In this document: one piece after another, positions 25,926-34,062 of the stretch
How the letters are laid out: the number at the start of each line of letters is the position of its first letter
Position numbering within the stretch: position 1 is the first letter of the stretch
Origin: Anaerolinea sp.
GTDB lineage: Bacteria; Chloroflexota; Anaerolineae; Anaerolineales; Anaerolineaceae
Assembly (NCBI GenBank): GCA_020725865.1
Contig: DYEC01000001.1
Span: 228,877-292,876, forward strand
Length of the DNA: 64,000 nucleotides
Reading direction: 5' to 3'
Made by a program: the position numbers and the translations under genes
The notes under the pieces: generated by a model
Told to the model about the DNA's origin: nothing
Databases searched by the model: none
What the model saw: only the letters and a program-made list of their open reading frames with translations

Positions 25926-27206
25926 CTATTTATTGGCCTGATACCGCTGTACGCGCAAATCAGCCTGTTTCTTGTGTCCCCAGATGCCTTCAAGCTCCGC
26001 CAGTCGGGAGCAAATTTCACCAATTTTCGCGCTGGCTTGGGGCGTGCAGCGCTGATAGGTCAGCGTCTTGAGGAACTTGCCTACCCACAGCCCACCGGTA
26101 TAGCGTGCGGCTCGTTCTGTTGGTAAGGTATGGTTTGTGCCGATCACCAGATCACCATATGGGACGGTGGTCTCCGGTCCCAGAAAGAGCGATCCGAAAT
26201 TGGCTAATTTTTCTAAAAATTCATTCGGGTTGGCGGTCAATACCTCAACATGTTCTGATGCAATGCGGTTTGCTTCGGCGATCATTTCATCGGTTGTATC
26301 TGCCAGAATAATTTCACCGTAGTTTTGCCAGGCTGCTCGAGCGGTTTCCGCGGTGGGCAGCGTTTGTAATTGTCGCTCGATCTCTACAGGTAACTCATTT
26401 GCCAGTCTGGGGCTGGTGGTCAATAAAATCGCTGGCGAGTTTACCCCGTGTTCTGCCTGTCCCAGTAAATCAACGGCGACCAGCTCAACATCTATACTAT
26501 CATCGGCTATGATCAGGACTTCAGAGGGACCAGCAAATAAATCAATTCCCACTCTACCGAATAACTGCCGTTTGGCTTCGGTCACATATGCATTGCCGGG
26601 TCCCACAACCATGTCCACTGGGGCAATAGTCTCTGTTCCGAGAGCCATGGCTGCAATTGCTTGAACACCGCCCAGTATGTAAATCTCGTCTGCACCAGCC
26701 AGCGCAATTGCCGCCACGGTCGCTGCTGGGAGGCGTCCCTGTGAAGGGGGAGTACAGGCGATCACCCGTTGAACACCAGCAACTTTTGCCGGGATGATGC
26801 CCATATGTGCTGAGGAAACCAGTGGGTAACGCCCACCGGGGATATAACACCCGGCGCTTTCGACCGGGATCACGCGGTGACCAAGCGTCACACCGGGCCA
26901 GGTTTCTATTTCCAAATCATGGATTGTGCTGCGCTGAGCTTCGGCAAAATGCCGCACCTGTGCCTGTGCAAAGCGAATGTCATCCAGAACTTGTTTGGGT
27001 ACTTCTGCGATAAGGCCTTTGATTTCGTTTTCGGATAGGCGGAAACTTTCCGGTGACCAGTTGTCAAAGCGCTCTGAATATTCTCTCAATGCCTGATCGC
27101 CGCGCTGAGCAACACCGGCAATAATATCGGATACCGCTGCGCGTATGGATTCGTTTATGGTCTGCAATTGGTTTTGGCTCTTGCGCTGCTTGAGATATCG
27201 GATCAT
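25926..27206 (-). CDS. Histidinol dehydrogenase family protein
   Basis: The 426-residue enzyme belongs to the HisD family of zinc, NAD-dependent alcohol-to-acid dehydrogenases. All expected metal and catalytic residues are there: Gln250 and His253 (GQAEHG), Asp352, His411, and Glu318-His319 (SEHVEVL). NHTLPT also matches. The mid-region reads YIPGGRYPLVSSAHMGIIPA, which differs from the usual biosynthetic form and recalls HisD paralogues used in catabolism, such as sulfopropanediol dehydrogenase. No other his gene is nearby; it is the last gene of an Lrp-permease operon. True HisD activity therefore cannot be assumed. GAGG lies about 5 nt before the ATG. Confidence 0.88.
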   Translation of the reverse strand: MIRYLKQRKSQNQLQTINESIRAAVSDIIAGVAQRGDQALREYSERFDNWSPESFRLSENEIKGLIAEVPKQVLDDIRFAQAQVRHFAEAQRSTIHDLEIETWPGVTLGHRVIPVESAGCYIPGGRYPLVSSAHMGIIPAKVAGVQRVIACTPPSQGRLPAATVAAIALAGADEIYILGGVQAIAAMALGTETIAPVDMVVGPGNAYVTEAKRQLFGRVGIDLFAGPSEVLIIADDSIDVELVAVDLLGQAEHGVNSPAILLTTSPRLANELPVEIERQLQTLPTAETARAAWQNYGEIILADTTDEMIAEANRIASEHVEVLTANPNEFLEKLANFGSLFLGPETTVPYGDLVIGTNHTLPTERAARYTGGLWVGKFLKTLTYQRCTPQASAKIGEICSRLAELEGIWGHKKQADLRVQRYQANK

Positions 27207-27230
27207 ACCAGCCTCAACAGAATATTAACA

Positions 27231-27262
27231 CTTCCAGCAGAAGGATTCTGTACTGCTGGAAG
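27231..27262 (-). other. Perfect 10-bp stem-loop between two operon genes
   Basis: Arms 27231-27240 and 27253-27262 (CTTCCAGCAG with CTGCTGGAAG) enclose a 12-nt loop in the 74-nt gap before the hisD-like gene. The sequence past the hairpin is AU-rich but has no real U-run. It may protect or separate upstream mRNA, or act as a weak attenuator. Confidence 0.5.
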
Positions 27263-27280
27263 CGTTTGCTGAGAAGTCGC

Positions 27281-28093
27281 TCACATGATTTCGGAGACTT
27301 CCTTATACCAGATCTTTTTAGGACCGGTCTTTGCTCGCAATTTCCATTTCCATGTTTTTGGTTCATCCTCGATGGCTGCGCGGACGGCGTCCGCTTTTTG
27401 ACAAATTGTTGTCCGCATATCTGCGTCCAGAACCGCAACGCCATTGCTGGCTGTTTTGACTTTTTCCAGATTGGTGGTGGTGGTGTAATAAAAACCCCAA
27501 TCATCAGACATTCGTGTGGCGATATAACGCAGGTTAATACATCCTTCATCATTCTCCCCTATTGGAGCGGCGAGAAGCAGAAGCATGGCATCTTTCAAGT
27601 CCTTATCATTGATTTCCACAATTTGCATTTTTTGCAGGAGCAAGTCTGTCAGGCTCACACACAAGGGATGCAGTTCAAGCCGCCCGCGATAATCCACGCA
27701 GTGATTCATGTCTAGCTTGTCAAAAAATACGTCAATCATGGGGACTTTATCACCAAAGTAGATGTGTCGCTCCTGCCCAAAATACATCATAGTGTCTTTA
27801 TCAAAATCATAACCCTGCGACTCAAAAAATGGTACCAATTTACTACGGTGTTTGCTATAAGCGGCAAAGTCAATATCGGTGAATACACGTTCCCCAAGGC
27901 GTTCCATACGCCGGTAGAATTCAACATAATCAGGAAAATGATAATGTAAGGCAATAGGACCCATTACCCGCAGGATTAAACCCTGCTTTTGTGCCTCTTC
28001 GACCAGCCGCCGGGCTTCCTCCAGGAAGACTTCTGGTTTGGGGTATTCTTCTAGTGGGATATCTTTTGGTAGCCTGAATCGTTTGGGTGGCAT
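27281..28093 (-). CDS. Nucleotidyltransferase-fold protein
   Basis: This 270-residue protein shows a Pol-beta-like nucleotidyltransferase core. VMGPIALHYH (about 43-52) stands in place of the Gly-Ser motif and TDIDF (72-76) gives the two metal-binding aspartates. A third acidic strand is PMIDVFFDKL. KMQIVEINDKDLKDAMLLL resembles the helical part of AbiEii/DUF-type nucleotidyltransferases. The normal G-S is replaced by G-P, so activity is uncertain. The start is fixed by AGGAG 7 nt before the ATG at 28093. It is embedded in the Lrp-permease operon and not next to an AbiEi-like antitoxin. Function unknown. Confidence 0.7.
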   Translation of the reverse strand: MPPKRFRLPKDIPLEEYPKPEVFLEEARRLVEEAQKQGLILRVMGPIALHYHFPDYVEFYRRMERLGERVFTDIDFAAYSKHRSKLVPFFESQGYDFDKDTMMYFGQERHIYFGDKVPMIDVFFDKLDMNHCVDYRGRLELHPLCVSLTDLLLQKMQIVEINDKDLKDAMLLLLAAPIGENDEGCINLRYIATRMSDDWGFYYTTTTNLEKVKTASNGVAVLDADMRTTICQKADAVRAAIEDEPKTWKWKLRAKTGPKKIWYKEVSEIM

Positions 28094-28138
28094 AAAATTA
28101 CTCCTGTCTTTCTGTATTGTTAGCAGCAATATTGTTTT

Positions 28139-29068
28139 TCACCCAGAGGTAAAGATATAATCTTTGAGTTTGCCCTTTTCAATATCGAGCACTACACCCC
28201 GCAATACTCCTTCTGAATATTCGCTGCCCGGGTTGATCATGGTTGTGCGTCCAACTTTCTGAATACCACGCGATTCGTGAATATGACCATGAAGGCTAAG
28301 GAATGGCTGATACTTCTGGATCACTTTCGCAACCGCTTTACTGCCCACATGGATTTTACGATCCACTGCTTGTACCAGGTCCTTGGTTAGTTCTGGCGCT
28401 AAATCGAGAGCGAAACCATAAGGCGGTGCATGAAAGTTAAAGATGGCGTTATGCGTATCGCAAACGTGGCTGATCAGTTCTTCCAGCATTGGCTCCAGCT
28501 CCTCATCCGGTTTTTCACGCGGCGTATCCCAGGGTGTTGGGTTTGCCCAGCAGAATGTTGCCATCTCATGCTCGCCAACCATGACAACTTTATCGGCGCA
28601 ATTAATGATAAACTGAGAACCGCAAATGATGTCATCTACCTCTGGAATATCGTCATTGCCGGGAGCCATGAAAACCTGCAAGCCGGTGTTTGCTAATCGC
28701 TCATCTGCCAGAGCAATCCATTCTTTAAGCCTTTCTAATGCAAGGTGTTTGAACATGGCATCCTGTTTAACGGAGTCCTGATGCATTTCCTCAAACTCTT
28801 GCGGTGTTAAGTGGACCCAATAGTAACCAACCATTTCAATTGTCTTTTTTAGATTTGCGAGTTCTTCCTGGGTCTCCACTTCAACCGGTCGGCCTAAAAA
28901 ATTGGTTTCCCAGCCTCCGCCAGCTTTTTCAACCAGTGGAATAAGCAGTTTTCCGGTTAGGTCGCCGAGCAAAATACCTACATCCACCTTATAAATCTTT
29001 AAGGCGTTGAGAAACTTGCGGTAGCAGTGATTGGAAGCATGGATGTCGCTGACAAAGAAGATTTTCAT
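28139..29068 (-). CDS. Calcineurin-like metallophosphoesterase
   Basis: The 309-residue protein has the five metallophosphoesterase motifs in order: SDIHAS with Asp8 and His10, GDLTG with Asp36, PGNDD with Asn138 and Asp139, FHAPP with His213, and HGHIH with His260, His262 and His264. The fourth base is Asn-Asp instead of Asn-His, so the general-acid residue is changed. A roughly 100-residue helical insert lies between motifs 2 and 3. GGAG sits 6 nt before the ATG at 29068; the longer open frame is untranslated leader. It lies between permease and nucleotidyltransferase genes. Substrate unknown. Confidence 0.85.
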   Translation of the reverse strand: MKIFFVSDIHASNHCYRKFLNALKIYKVDVGILLGDLTGKLLIPLVEKAGGGWETNFLGRPVEVETQEELANLKKTIEMVGYYWVHLTPQEFEEMHQDSVKQDAMFKHLALERLKEWIALADERLANTGLQVFMAPGNDDIPEVDDIICGSQFIINCADKVVMVGEHEMATFCWANPTPWDTPREKPDEELEPMLEELISHVCDTHNAIFNFHAPPYGFALDLAPELTKDLVQAVDRKIHVGSKAVAKVIQKYQPFLSLHGHIHESRGIQKVGRTTMINPGSEYSEGVLRGVVLDIEKGKLKDYIFTSG

Positions 29069-29132
29069 GCTGATCTCCAGTAATGGGGAGCAAATACCAG
29101 AAGGCGTTTGCTCCCCCGAAATGTGTCTAATT

Positions 29133-30740
29133 CTAGTCAGGTGGCAGTTCTCCAAATGCCATATCTACATCAATACCGGTAGCTCGGTTGCGTTTCTTCC
29201 AGTAGAAATACCAAGCAATACCAAGCAACCAGACTGCGGCAAATGTAGCATATGGCCAGAACTTGACACCTTCAATGGTGAAGAAAAAGCCATAGAAGAG
29301 GATGAGCAGGTAGATCAGGTTCAGGATACCTGCTAGGGTAATTACTGGAACCCCAAACAGTTTCCAATTCTTGTATGGTGAGGCTTCCCAAATGTTCTTC
29401 ACTTTTTTCCGGTGGGCGAACAATATGGCTGAAATGGCGGTTACGCCAAACACGGAGACGATTTCCAATGTAGTAACCACGAAACCGGCACGAAAATCGG
29501 CAAAGTAGCAGAAAGGTACCAGCAAAATTTCGCTGATGACAAACAACAGGATCATGGTCTTAATAGGCGTAGAAGTCTTGTAATTGATGTCAGTGAACCA
29601 TTTTGGTCCTACACGGTCCATGCCCCAAGCGAAAAGAATGCGGGGAAAGGCTAAGTATGACATCACCACAAACCATACGCTAAAGGCAATGAAAGAAATG
29701 CCAAACAAGCCCAAAACGATGGGGTTTTGAGTTAATATTGCTGCCAAACCCATAAAGTGTGTGGACCAGGGGAAGGTATAGCCGGGCAATCCGCCACCGG
29801 CGCCATCCACATAAGAAGCGGCAACCGTAAATTCATAGCCAACCGTATTGTACAGGACAGCGCCGCACCAGACCATAATGATGGTAGGGATCAGACAGGC
29901 GAAGAAGCTCCCGCCCAAAAGCGTTTTGTCTGGTCGTTTCACCTCACCAGCAATGAAAGCAACAGCATAGGAATAGATAATGAGCCAGGAGCCGGCAATC
30001 ATTAACCCGATGGTATCAGGCCAGTTCCATGTACTTGGCAGGGTAGCACCGCCTTCCTCCATGAAGGTCTTTGCGGCAGACAGAAAACTCTCATAGTCCA
30101 GTGAACCGTATTTGGCTGCTAGTGCATTCCAGGAATTAACAAAGTTTTCATGGCTGGAGAAGGTTAACACTAGCAGACATACCACCGTACCCAATAGGCC
30201 AACAATCACCATCACGCGCTGTGCTTTGGCGTAAAACTTGATTCCAAACGCGAGGATAAAGAAGGCAATGATGTTGACCAGTGTGGAAATCAGAAATAGA
30301 CCCCAAAAGCTGGTGATCGCCTCATTCAGGTAGTCCAGGCCAAAGTACCCAAACAGCATGGTCAAGCCGGGGTTGACGACATACGGAGCCAGAGTCGTAA
30401 TCCAGAGAATCCATGCCCATGCGTTTCCGAAGCTCTCTGCCACGGCGATCAATGGACCAAGAATACGAGAGTTATAGACATACTCACCACCGGAGCGGGG
30501 CATGCTGCCGCCCAGAATACCCCATACCAGCGGAAAGCTAATGCCACCCAGCAGAAAGCCAAGCAACGCGGCGATGATCAGATTGCCACCTGGATAAATG
30601 AGCAGACCAACACTGATCATAAAGAACATGCTGGGTGATAACCCGATGTTCATTAGCCCGACGCCAAAAGCATCGAACATCGATAGACCGCGGACGAGCC
30701 CGCTGGCTCGTCTTGCAAATACTTTTTCAACAGTTGCCAT
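29133..30740 (-). CDS. APC-family amino acid permease
   Basis: This 535-residue transporter has about 12-14 membrane helices. The N-terminal SGLVRGLSMFDAFGVGLMNIG and the unwound helix 1 region, plus GGSMPRSGGEYVYNSRILGP, are classic for the APC superfamily. IAGEVKRPDKTLLGGSFFA corresponds to the conserved post-helix-6 loop, and FPRILFAWGMDRVGP is also typical. It probably imports an amino acid or related amine. The start at 30740 has AAGGAGA 6 nt upstream. It follows the Lrp-type regulator in the same direction, which fits substrate-sensing control. Confidence 0.92.
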   Translation of the reverse strand: MATVEKVFARRASGLVRGLSMFDAFGVGLMNIGLSPSMFFMISVGLLIYPGGNLIIAALLGFLLGGISFPLVWGILGGSMPRSGGEYVYNSRILGPLIAVAESFGNAWAWILWITTLAPYVVNPGLTMLFGYFGLDYLNEAITSFWGLFLISTLVNIIAFFILAFGIKFYAKAQRVMVIVGLLGTVVCLLVLTFSSHENFVNSWNALAAKYGSLDYESFLSAAKTFMEEGGATLPSTWNWPDTIGLMIAGSWLIIYSYAVAFIAGEVKRPDKTLLGGSFFACLIPTIIMVWCGAVLYNTVGYEFTVAASYVDGAGGGLPGYTFPWSTHFMGLAAILTQNPIVLGLFGISFIAFSVWFVVMSYLAFPRILFAWGMDRVGPKWFTDINYKTSTPIKTMILLFVISEILLVPFCYFADFRAGFVVTTLEIVSVFGVTAISAILFAHRKKVKNIWEASPYKNWKLFGVPVITLAGILNLIYLLILFYGFFFTIEGVKFWPYATFAAVWLLGIAWYFYWKKRNRATGIDVDMAFGELPPD

Positions 30741-30860
30741 CGTTCGTCTCCTTTCTCTGCTAAAAGTTGAATTCTTGATTTCTAGCAATCCATTCTCATA
30801 AATGCATGATGATTCAGGAAATCTGGAATACAAGAAAGCGATCTGTTATGGTGGGTTCAG

Positions 30861-31394
30861 TTAGGAATAAATCTCGCGCGGTTTTGTTGCTATTTGCCTT
30901 CTCCTCTGCTTTGGAGGTGAAAATTTGGTTATCCATTCTGGAATAGGCCATTGATATATATCTTTAAGAATGATGGGGAGGATTCGAATAGTGGTACGTA
31001 TGACGCCCGGAATTTTTCCAACGACGTCCGTGACGAAATGATAGAGCTCGGCGTTATCTCTGGTACTCACTTGAATGCTGATGTTAAGATCACCTGTGGC
31101 GCAGGCAACATAAGTAACGTGCTCCATTTGAGCGAGCTTTCTGGCAACTTCCATGACCTGATCAGCTTCAACTTCTACCCAAATATCGGCTGTAACCGGC
31201 AAACCCAGTCGCGCAGGCTCAACAATAGCTTTGATCTGAATTATGCCTTCTTTTTCCATGCGTTTAATGCGCCCTCGCACGACACGCTCGGTCACATTTC
31301 CCAAACGACGAGCAATCTCAATGCTTGGCATACGACCATTTTCTTGCAAAAGCAAAACAATTTGTCGGTCAATCGGATCGGGTTTATACGGCAT
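30861..31394 (-). CDS. Lrp/AsnC family transcriptional regulator
   Basis: This 177-residue protein has an N-terminal helix-turn-helix (about 7-65: PIDRQIVLLLQENGRMPSIE, then IARRLGNVTERVVRGRIKRME). A C-terminal RAM/AsnC ligand-binding domain covers about 68-150 (VTADIWVEVEADQVMEVARK). A basic tail follows (PPKQRRRQIATKPREIY). Members bind amino acids and control uptake or catabolism. It lies upstream of the permease, metallophosphoesterase, nucleotidyltransferase and HisD-like genes and likely controls them. No Shine-Dalgarno sequence is evident. Confidence 0.92.
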   Translation of the reverse strand: MPYKPDPIDRQIVLLLQENGRMPSIEIARRLGNVTERVVRGRIKRMEKEGIIQIKAIVEPARLGLPVTADIWVEVEADQVMEVARKLAQMEHVTYVACATGDLNISIQVSTRDNAELYHFVTDVVGKIPGVIRTTIRILPIILKDIYQWPIPEWITKFSPPKQRRRQIATKPREIYS

Positions 31395-31436
31395 TTTATT
31401 GTAAGTTAAATATGGGGTGAGAAAACCATCGATACT

Positions 31437-31465
31437 AGAATAGCAACAATTGCCTTAAAAGTCAA
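31437..31465 (-). promoter_or_regulatory. Promoter of the Lrp-type regulator operon
   Basis: On the minus strand there is TTGACT (31465-31460), a 17-nt spacer and TATTCT (31442-31437). It gives a leader of about 35 nt to the regulator start. Confidence 0.65.
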
Positions 31466-31535
31466 CTATCACGCAAAAAAACGTCGTTTTAAGACCTAGT
31501 GTGTAAACTGCGTGAAGAAAACCGAATAACGAATT

Positions 31536-32027
31536 CTAGTTGCCCGAACCAGCAGCTACGACAACAAGGGTGGCCATCAAGCCATTTTCAGCATCACCCG
31601 GCGCAGTTGAAAGCACCTGATATGCCATCGGGGCTTTGGGGGTAGTGAGGTGAGTGGTTTTCGTTTCGCCGGGCTTTACTGAAACTTGAAAGAGGATATT
31701 TGCGTTATCTTGGGGGGTGAAAGGGGTTTTAACGGGACGAGCCATTAATGTCCAGTTATGAATGGATTGCCCTTCATTTTTCAGGTGTAGCGTGACCTGG
31801 GTCCCTGCCGGCACCCGCCACGTTTCCGGCTGAAATCCAGTATCGGTAATGGTCACAGACAATTCTGTTGAGCCAGGCGCAATTGTGCTCCAGTCTTGAC
31901 AGCCGGAAAGTAGCAACCACGTGATCGCCAAAACGATTAGCCATCGGCCGAAGCGCAATGGATTTGTCTGACAAGCAGAGAATTTTAAGCTTAAAAATGT
32001 CAGTATTTGGTTGATAAAATAGAACAT
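31536..32027 (-). CDS. Cupredoxin-fold lipoprotein lacking copper ligands
   Basis: The protein has a hydrophobic stretch (WLIVLAITWLLLSGC) with a lipobox Cys at residue 43 and then a plastocyanin/azurin-like domain of about 110 residues. It reads SVTITDTGFQPETWRVPAGT, then HLKNEGQSIHNWTL. His90 matches the first copper ligand. The C-terminal loop, usually Y-x-C-T-x-PGH-x3-GM, here reads YQVLSTAPGDAENGL, so Cys, His and Met are Ser140, Asp145 and Leu150. It cannot form a normal type 1 copper site. The start is uncertain: ATG 32027 (used), ATG 32090, or a TTG just before the signal peptide. Confidence 0.75.
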   Translation of the reverse strand: MFYFINQILTFLSLKFSACQTNPLRFGRWLIVLAITWLLLSGCQDWSTIAPGSTELSVTITDTGFQPETWRVPAGTQVTLHLKNEGQSIHNWTLMARPVKTPFTPQDNANILFQVSVKPGETKTTHLTTPKAPMAYQVLSTAPGDAENGLMATLVVVAAGSGN

Positions 32028-32039
32028 ATGTGCTATACT
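32011..32039 (+). promoter_or_regulatory. Promoter of the SLT gene
   Basis: TTGATA (32011-32016), a 17-nt spacer and TATACT (32034-32039) precede the ATG at 32076. It overlaps the 5' end of the divergent cupredoxin-like gene. Confidence 0.7.
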
Positions 32040-32075
32040 AAATGCATCTGCATATGATTTGTTGTATGAGGTGCT

Positions 32076-32798
32076 ATGAACAGCGTTCAAAGTGCAATTT
32101 TACCCGGATTTTTATTGGGAAGCTTATTTGTGATCTCTGTCAGTGTTCTGGTGGCTAACCCGCAGATGGTCATTGCTTCTAATGGTTTACCCAATCTGGT
32201 TGCTTCAAGCTCTTCAGCACTGATACAGTTTAGTCCTCTTTCTGATTTGTTGCCGGTACAGGAAGTTCCAGCATCCCCCGAGATTATTCCTCCAACTCCT
32301 ACGTCACCATTGGAGGTAGAGCAATTCGTTGAGGGACCAGCGGAGACAAACTCTGTCCAACCTGATCAAGAGAGTAAAACGGGTTGTTTGATCTCAAATC
32401 GTTATCCGGAAGCTGTCTTGCAATGGTGTGAGCTGATCCAGACACATGCGCAGGAAAATGGGTTGGATCCGAGCCTGGTTGCCGCCATCATCCTTCAAGA
32501 GAGCAATGGTAATCCTCAGGCATATTCGCCCAGTGGAGCGGTTGGTCTGATGCAGGTCATGCCCCGTGATGGCATTGCCGCTGGATTCTGGTGTTCTTCT
32601 GGACCTTGCTTTGCAGGACGCCCCTCGATGAATGAATTATTTGATCCGGAGTTTAATATTGCTTATGGTACACGCATGTTTGCCGGGTTGGTTCATAAAC
32701 ACGGCAATGTCCGTGACGCCTTGCGTGCGTATGGGCCGGTGGGGTGGGGATATGGGTATGCGGATAAAGTGCTGGCGGTTTACAATCAATATCGCTGA
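32076..32798 (+). CDS. Lytic transglycosylase (SLT domain)
   Basis: This 240-residue exported protein has a signal-anchor segment at about residues 8-28 and a Pro/Glu/Thr linker to about residue 100. An SLT goose-lysozyme-like domain follows at about 108-238. The catalytic glutamate is Glu142 in ILQESNGNP, followed by SPSGAVGLMQVMP, the family hallmark. The late FNIAYGTRMFAGL and AYGPVGWGYGYADKV also fit. It should cleave peptidoglycan glycan strands to 1,6-anhydro ends. Extra cysteines (104, 118 and two in the CSSGPC loop) could form disulphides. Confidence 0.92.
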   Translation: MNSVQSAILPGFLLGSLFVISVSVLVANPQMVIASNGLPNLVASSSSALIQFSPLSDLLPVQEVPASPEIIPPTPTSPLEVEQFVEGPAETNSVQPDQESKTGCLISNRYPEAVLQWCELIQTHAQENGLDPSLVAAIILQESNGNPQAYSPSGAVGLMQVMPRDGIAAGFWCSSGPCFAGRPSMNELFDPEFNIAYGTRMFAGLVHKHGNVRDALRAYGPVGWGYGYADKVLAVYNQYR

Positions 32799-32813
32799 AC
32801 AAATAGAGATGAT

Positions 32814-33881
32814 TTATTTCTCCATGCTAACCACCTGATGTTCCCAGCGATGCCAGTTTGAAAAGTTCTTTTCGATGATTTTACGTCCTTCGCCGGGCGG
32901 TTCTAACCCGATGAGTTCCATATCTGCATCAACCATGATGCGAACCAGCTCATGGAATTTTATTCTTGGTTTCCAGCCGAGCTCTCGCTGTGCCTTACTT
33001 GCGTCTGCCAACAGGTAGTCCACTTCGGTTGGACGGAAATAACGCGGGTCAATACGTACGAAGTCATGCCAATCCAGACCGACATATCCAAAAGCCTCGT
33101 CGAGGAACTCACGCACGGTGTGTGCTTCACCGGTGCCGATAACATAATCATCCGGTTTTCCCTGTTGGAGCATCATCCACATCGCTTCAACATATTCTGG
33201 GGCATAACCCCAGTCACGGCGAGAATCGAGATTACCCAGATACAAATAGCGTTGTTTGCCAGCTTTAATCGCTGCTAGCGCGCGGGTGATTTTACGAGTG
33301 ACAAAGGTTTCACCACGCCGGGGGGACTCATGGTTGAATAAAATACCATTGCAAGCGAAGAGATTATATCCCTCGCGATAATTTCGTGTTACCCAGTAGG
33401 CATACACTTTCGCTGCAGCGTAGGGACTGCGTGGTTCAAATGGGGTTGTTTCGCTTTGTGGTGGTTTGGCACTGCCAAACATCTCACTAGAAGAGGCCTG
33501 GTAGAAACGAGTCTCCGAATGACTTCTCCGTACGGCATCAAGAATACGGATGGTTCCCAAACCGGTGATATCGCCAGTATATTCCGGCATGTCAAAGCTG
33601 ACCCGAACATGGCTTTGCGCTGCAAGGTGGTATATCTCATCAGGGCGAACGTTGTAGATTACATCCAGCAATGTCTCCGGCACTGAAACGTCGCCATAGT
33701 GTAAATACAGTTTAACTTTTTCGCCGTTATGCGGGTCACGGTAGAGATGGTCAATGCGCCGGGTGTTAAATGTACTGGCGCGGCGAATGACGCCATGCAC
33801 TTCATACCCCTTTGATAGCAGCAATTCTGCTAAGTATGAGCCATCTTGACCGGTGATGCCCGTAATCAATGCTTTTTTCAT
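32814..33881 (-). CDS. gmd: GDP-mannose 4,6-dehydratase
   Basis: Gmd converts GDP-mannose to GDP-4-keto-6-deoxymannose, the precursor of GDP-fucose, GDP-rhamnose and related sugars. The 355-residue protein has the NADP motif GITGQDGSY (8-16), [15 protein letters not shown], the [16 protein letters not shown] block, ASSSEMFG, and the catalytic [22 protein letters not shown] is diagnostic. GGAGG is 7 nt before the ATG. No fcl or rmd gene adjoins it, so the final sugar is unknown. It may supply the surface polysaccharide made by the 11-24 kb locus. Confidence 0.97.
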   Translation of the reverse strand: MKKALITGITGQDGSYLAELLLSKGYEVHGVIRRASTFNTRRIDHLYRDPHNGEKVKLYLHYGDVSVPETLLDVIYNVRPDEIYHLAAQSHVRVSFDMPEYTGDITGLGTIRILDAVRRSHSETRFYQASSSEMFGSAKPPQSETTPFEPRSPYAAAKVYAYWVTRNYREGYNLFACNGILFNHESPRRGETFVTRKITRALAAIKAGKQRYLYLGNLDSRRDWGYAPEYVEAMWMMLQQGKPDDYVIGTGEAHTVREFLDEAFGYVGLDWHDFVRIDPRYFRPTEVDYLLADASKAQRELGWKPRIKFHELVRIMVDADMELIGLEPPGEGRKIIEKNFSNWHRWEHQVVSMEK

Positions 33882-34017
33882 GTCGTGCCCTCCGCGTGGT
33901 CTGTAGAAACCAGCATAGACCGGAAAATTTTTCGTCGAGAATCCAGGGTCATCTTGACAATCTGTAAGTATAACATGCCTGATACAGTTTATCAGGGTGA
34001 TTTTGAAATCTGAAATC

Positions 34018-34026
34018 TGGTAAAAT
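34018..34026 (+). promoter_or_regulatory. Extended -10 of the serine hydrolase gene
   Basis: TGGTAAAAT lies 36 nt before the TTG start. No proper -35 at 17 nt. Confidence 0.45.
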
Positions 34027-34062
34027 CGTTAGGCGTTCTTCATTACTATTAGGAGCACTCTT

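Noticed and set aside
25926..27206. Confident assignment of this gene to histidine biosynthesis
   Set aside because: All HisD catalytic residues are present, but the gene sits in an Lrp-permease operon without other his genes, so only the family is claimed.
27281..28093. Type IV toxin-antitoxin (AbiE) system
   Set aside because: No AbiEi-like winged-helix antitoxin gene adjoins; neighbours are metabolic genes in one operon.
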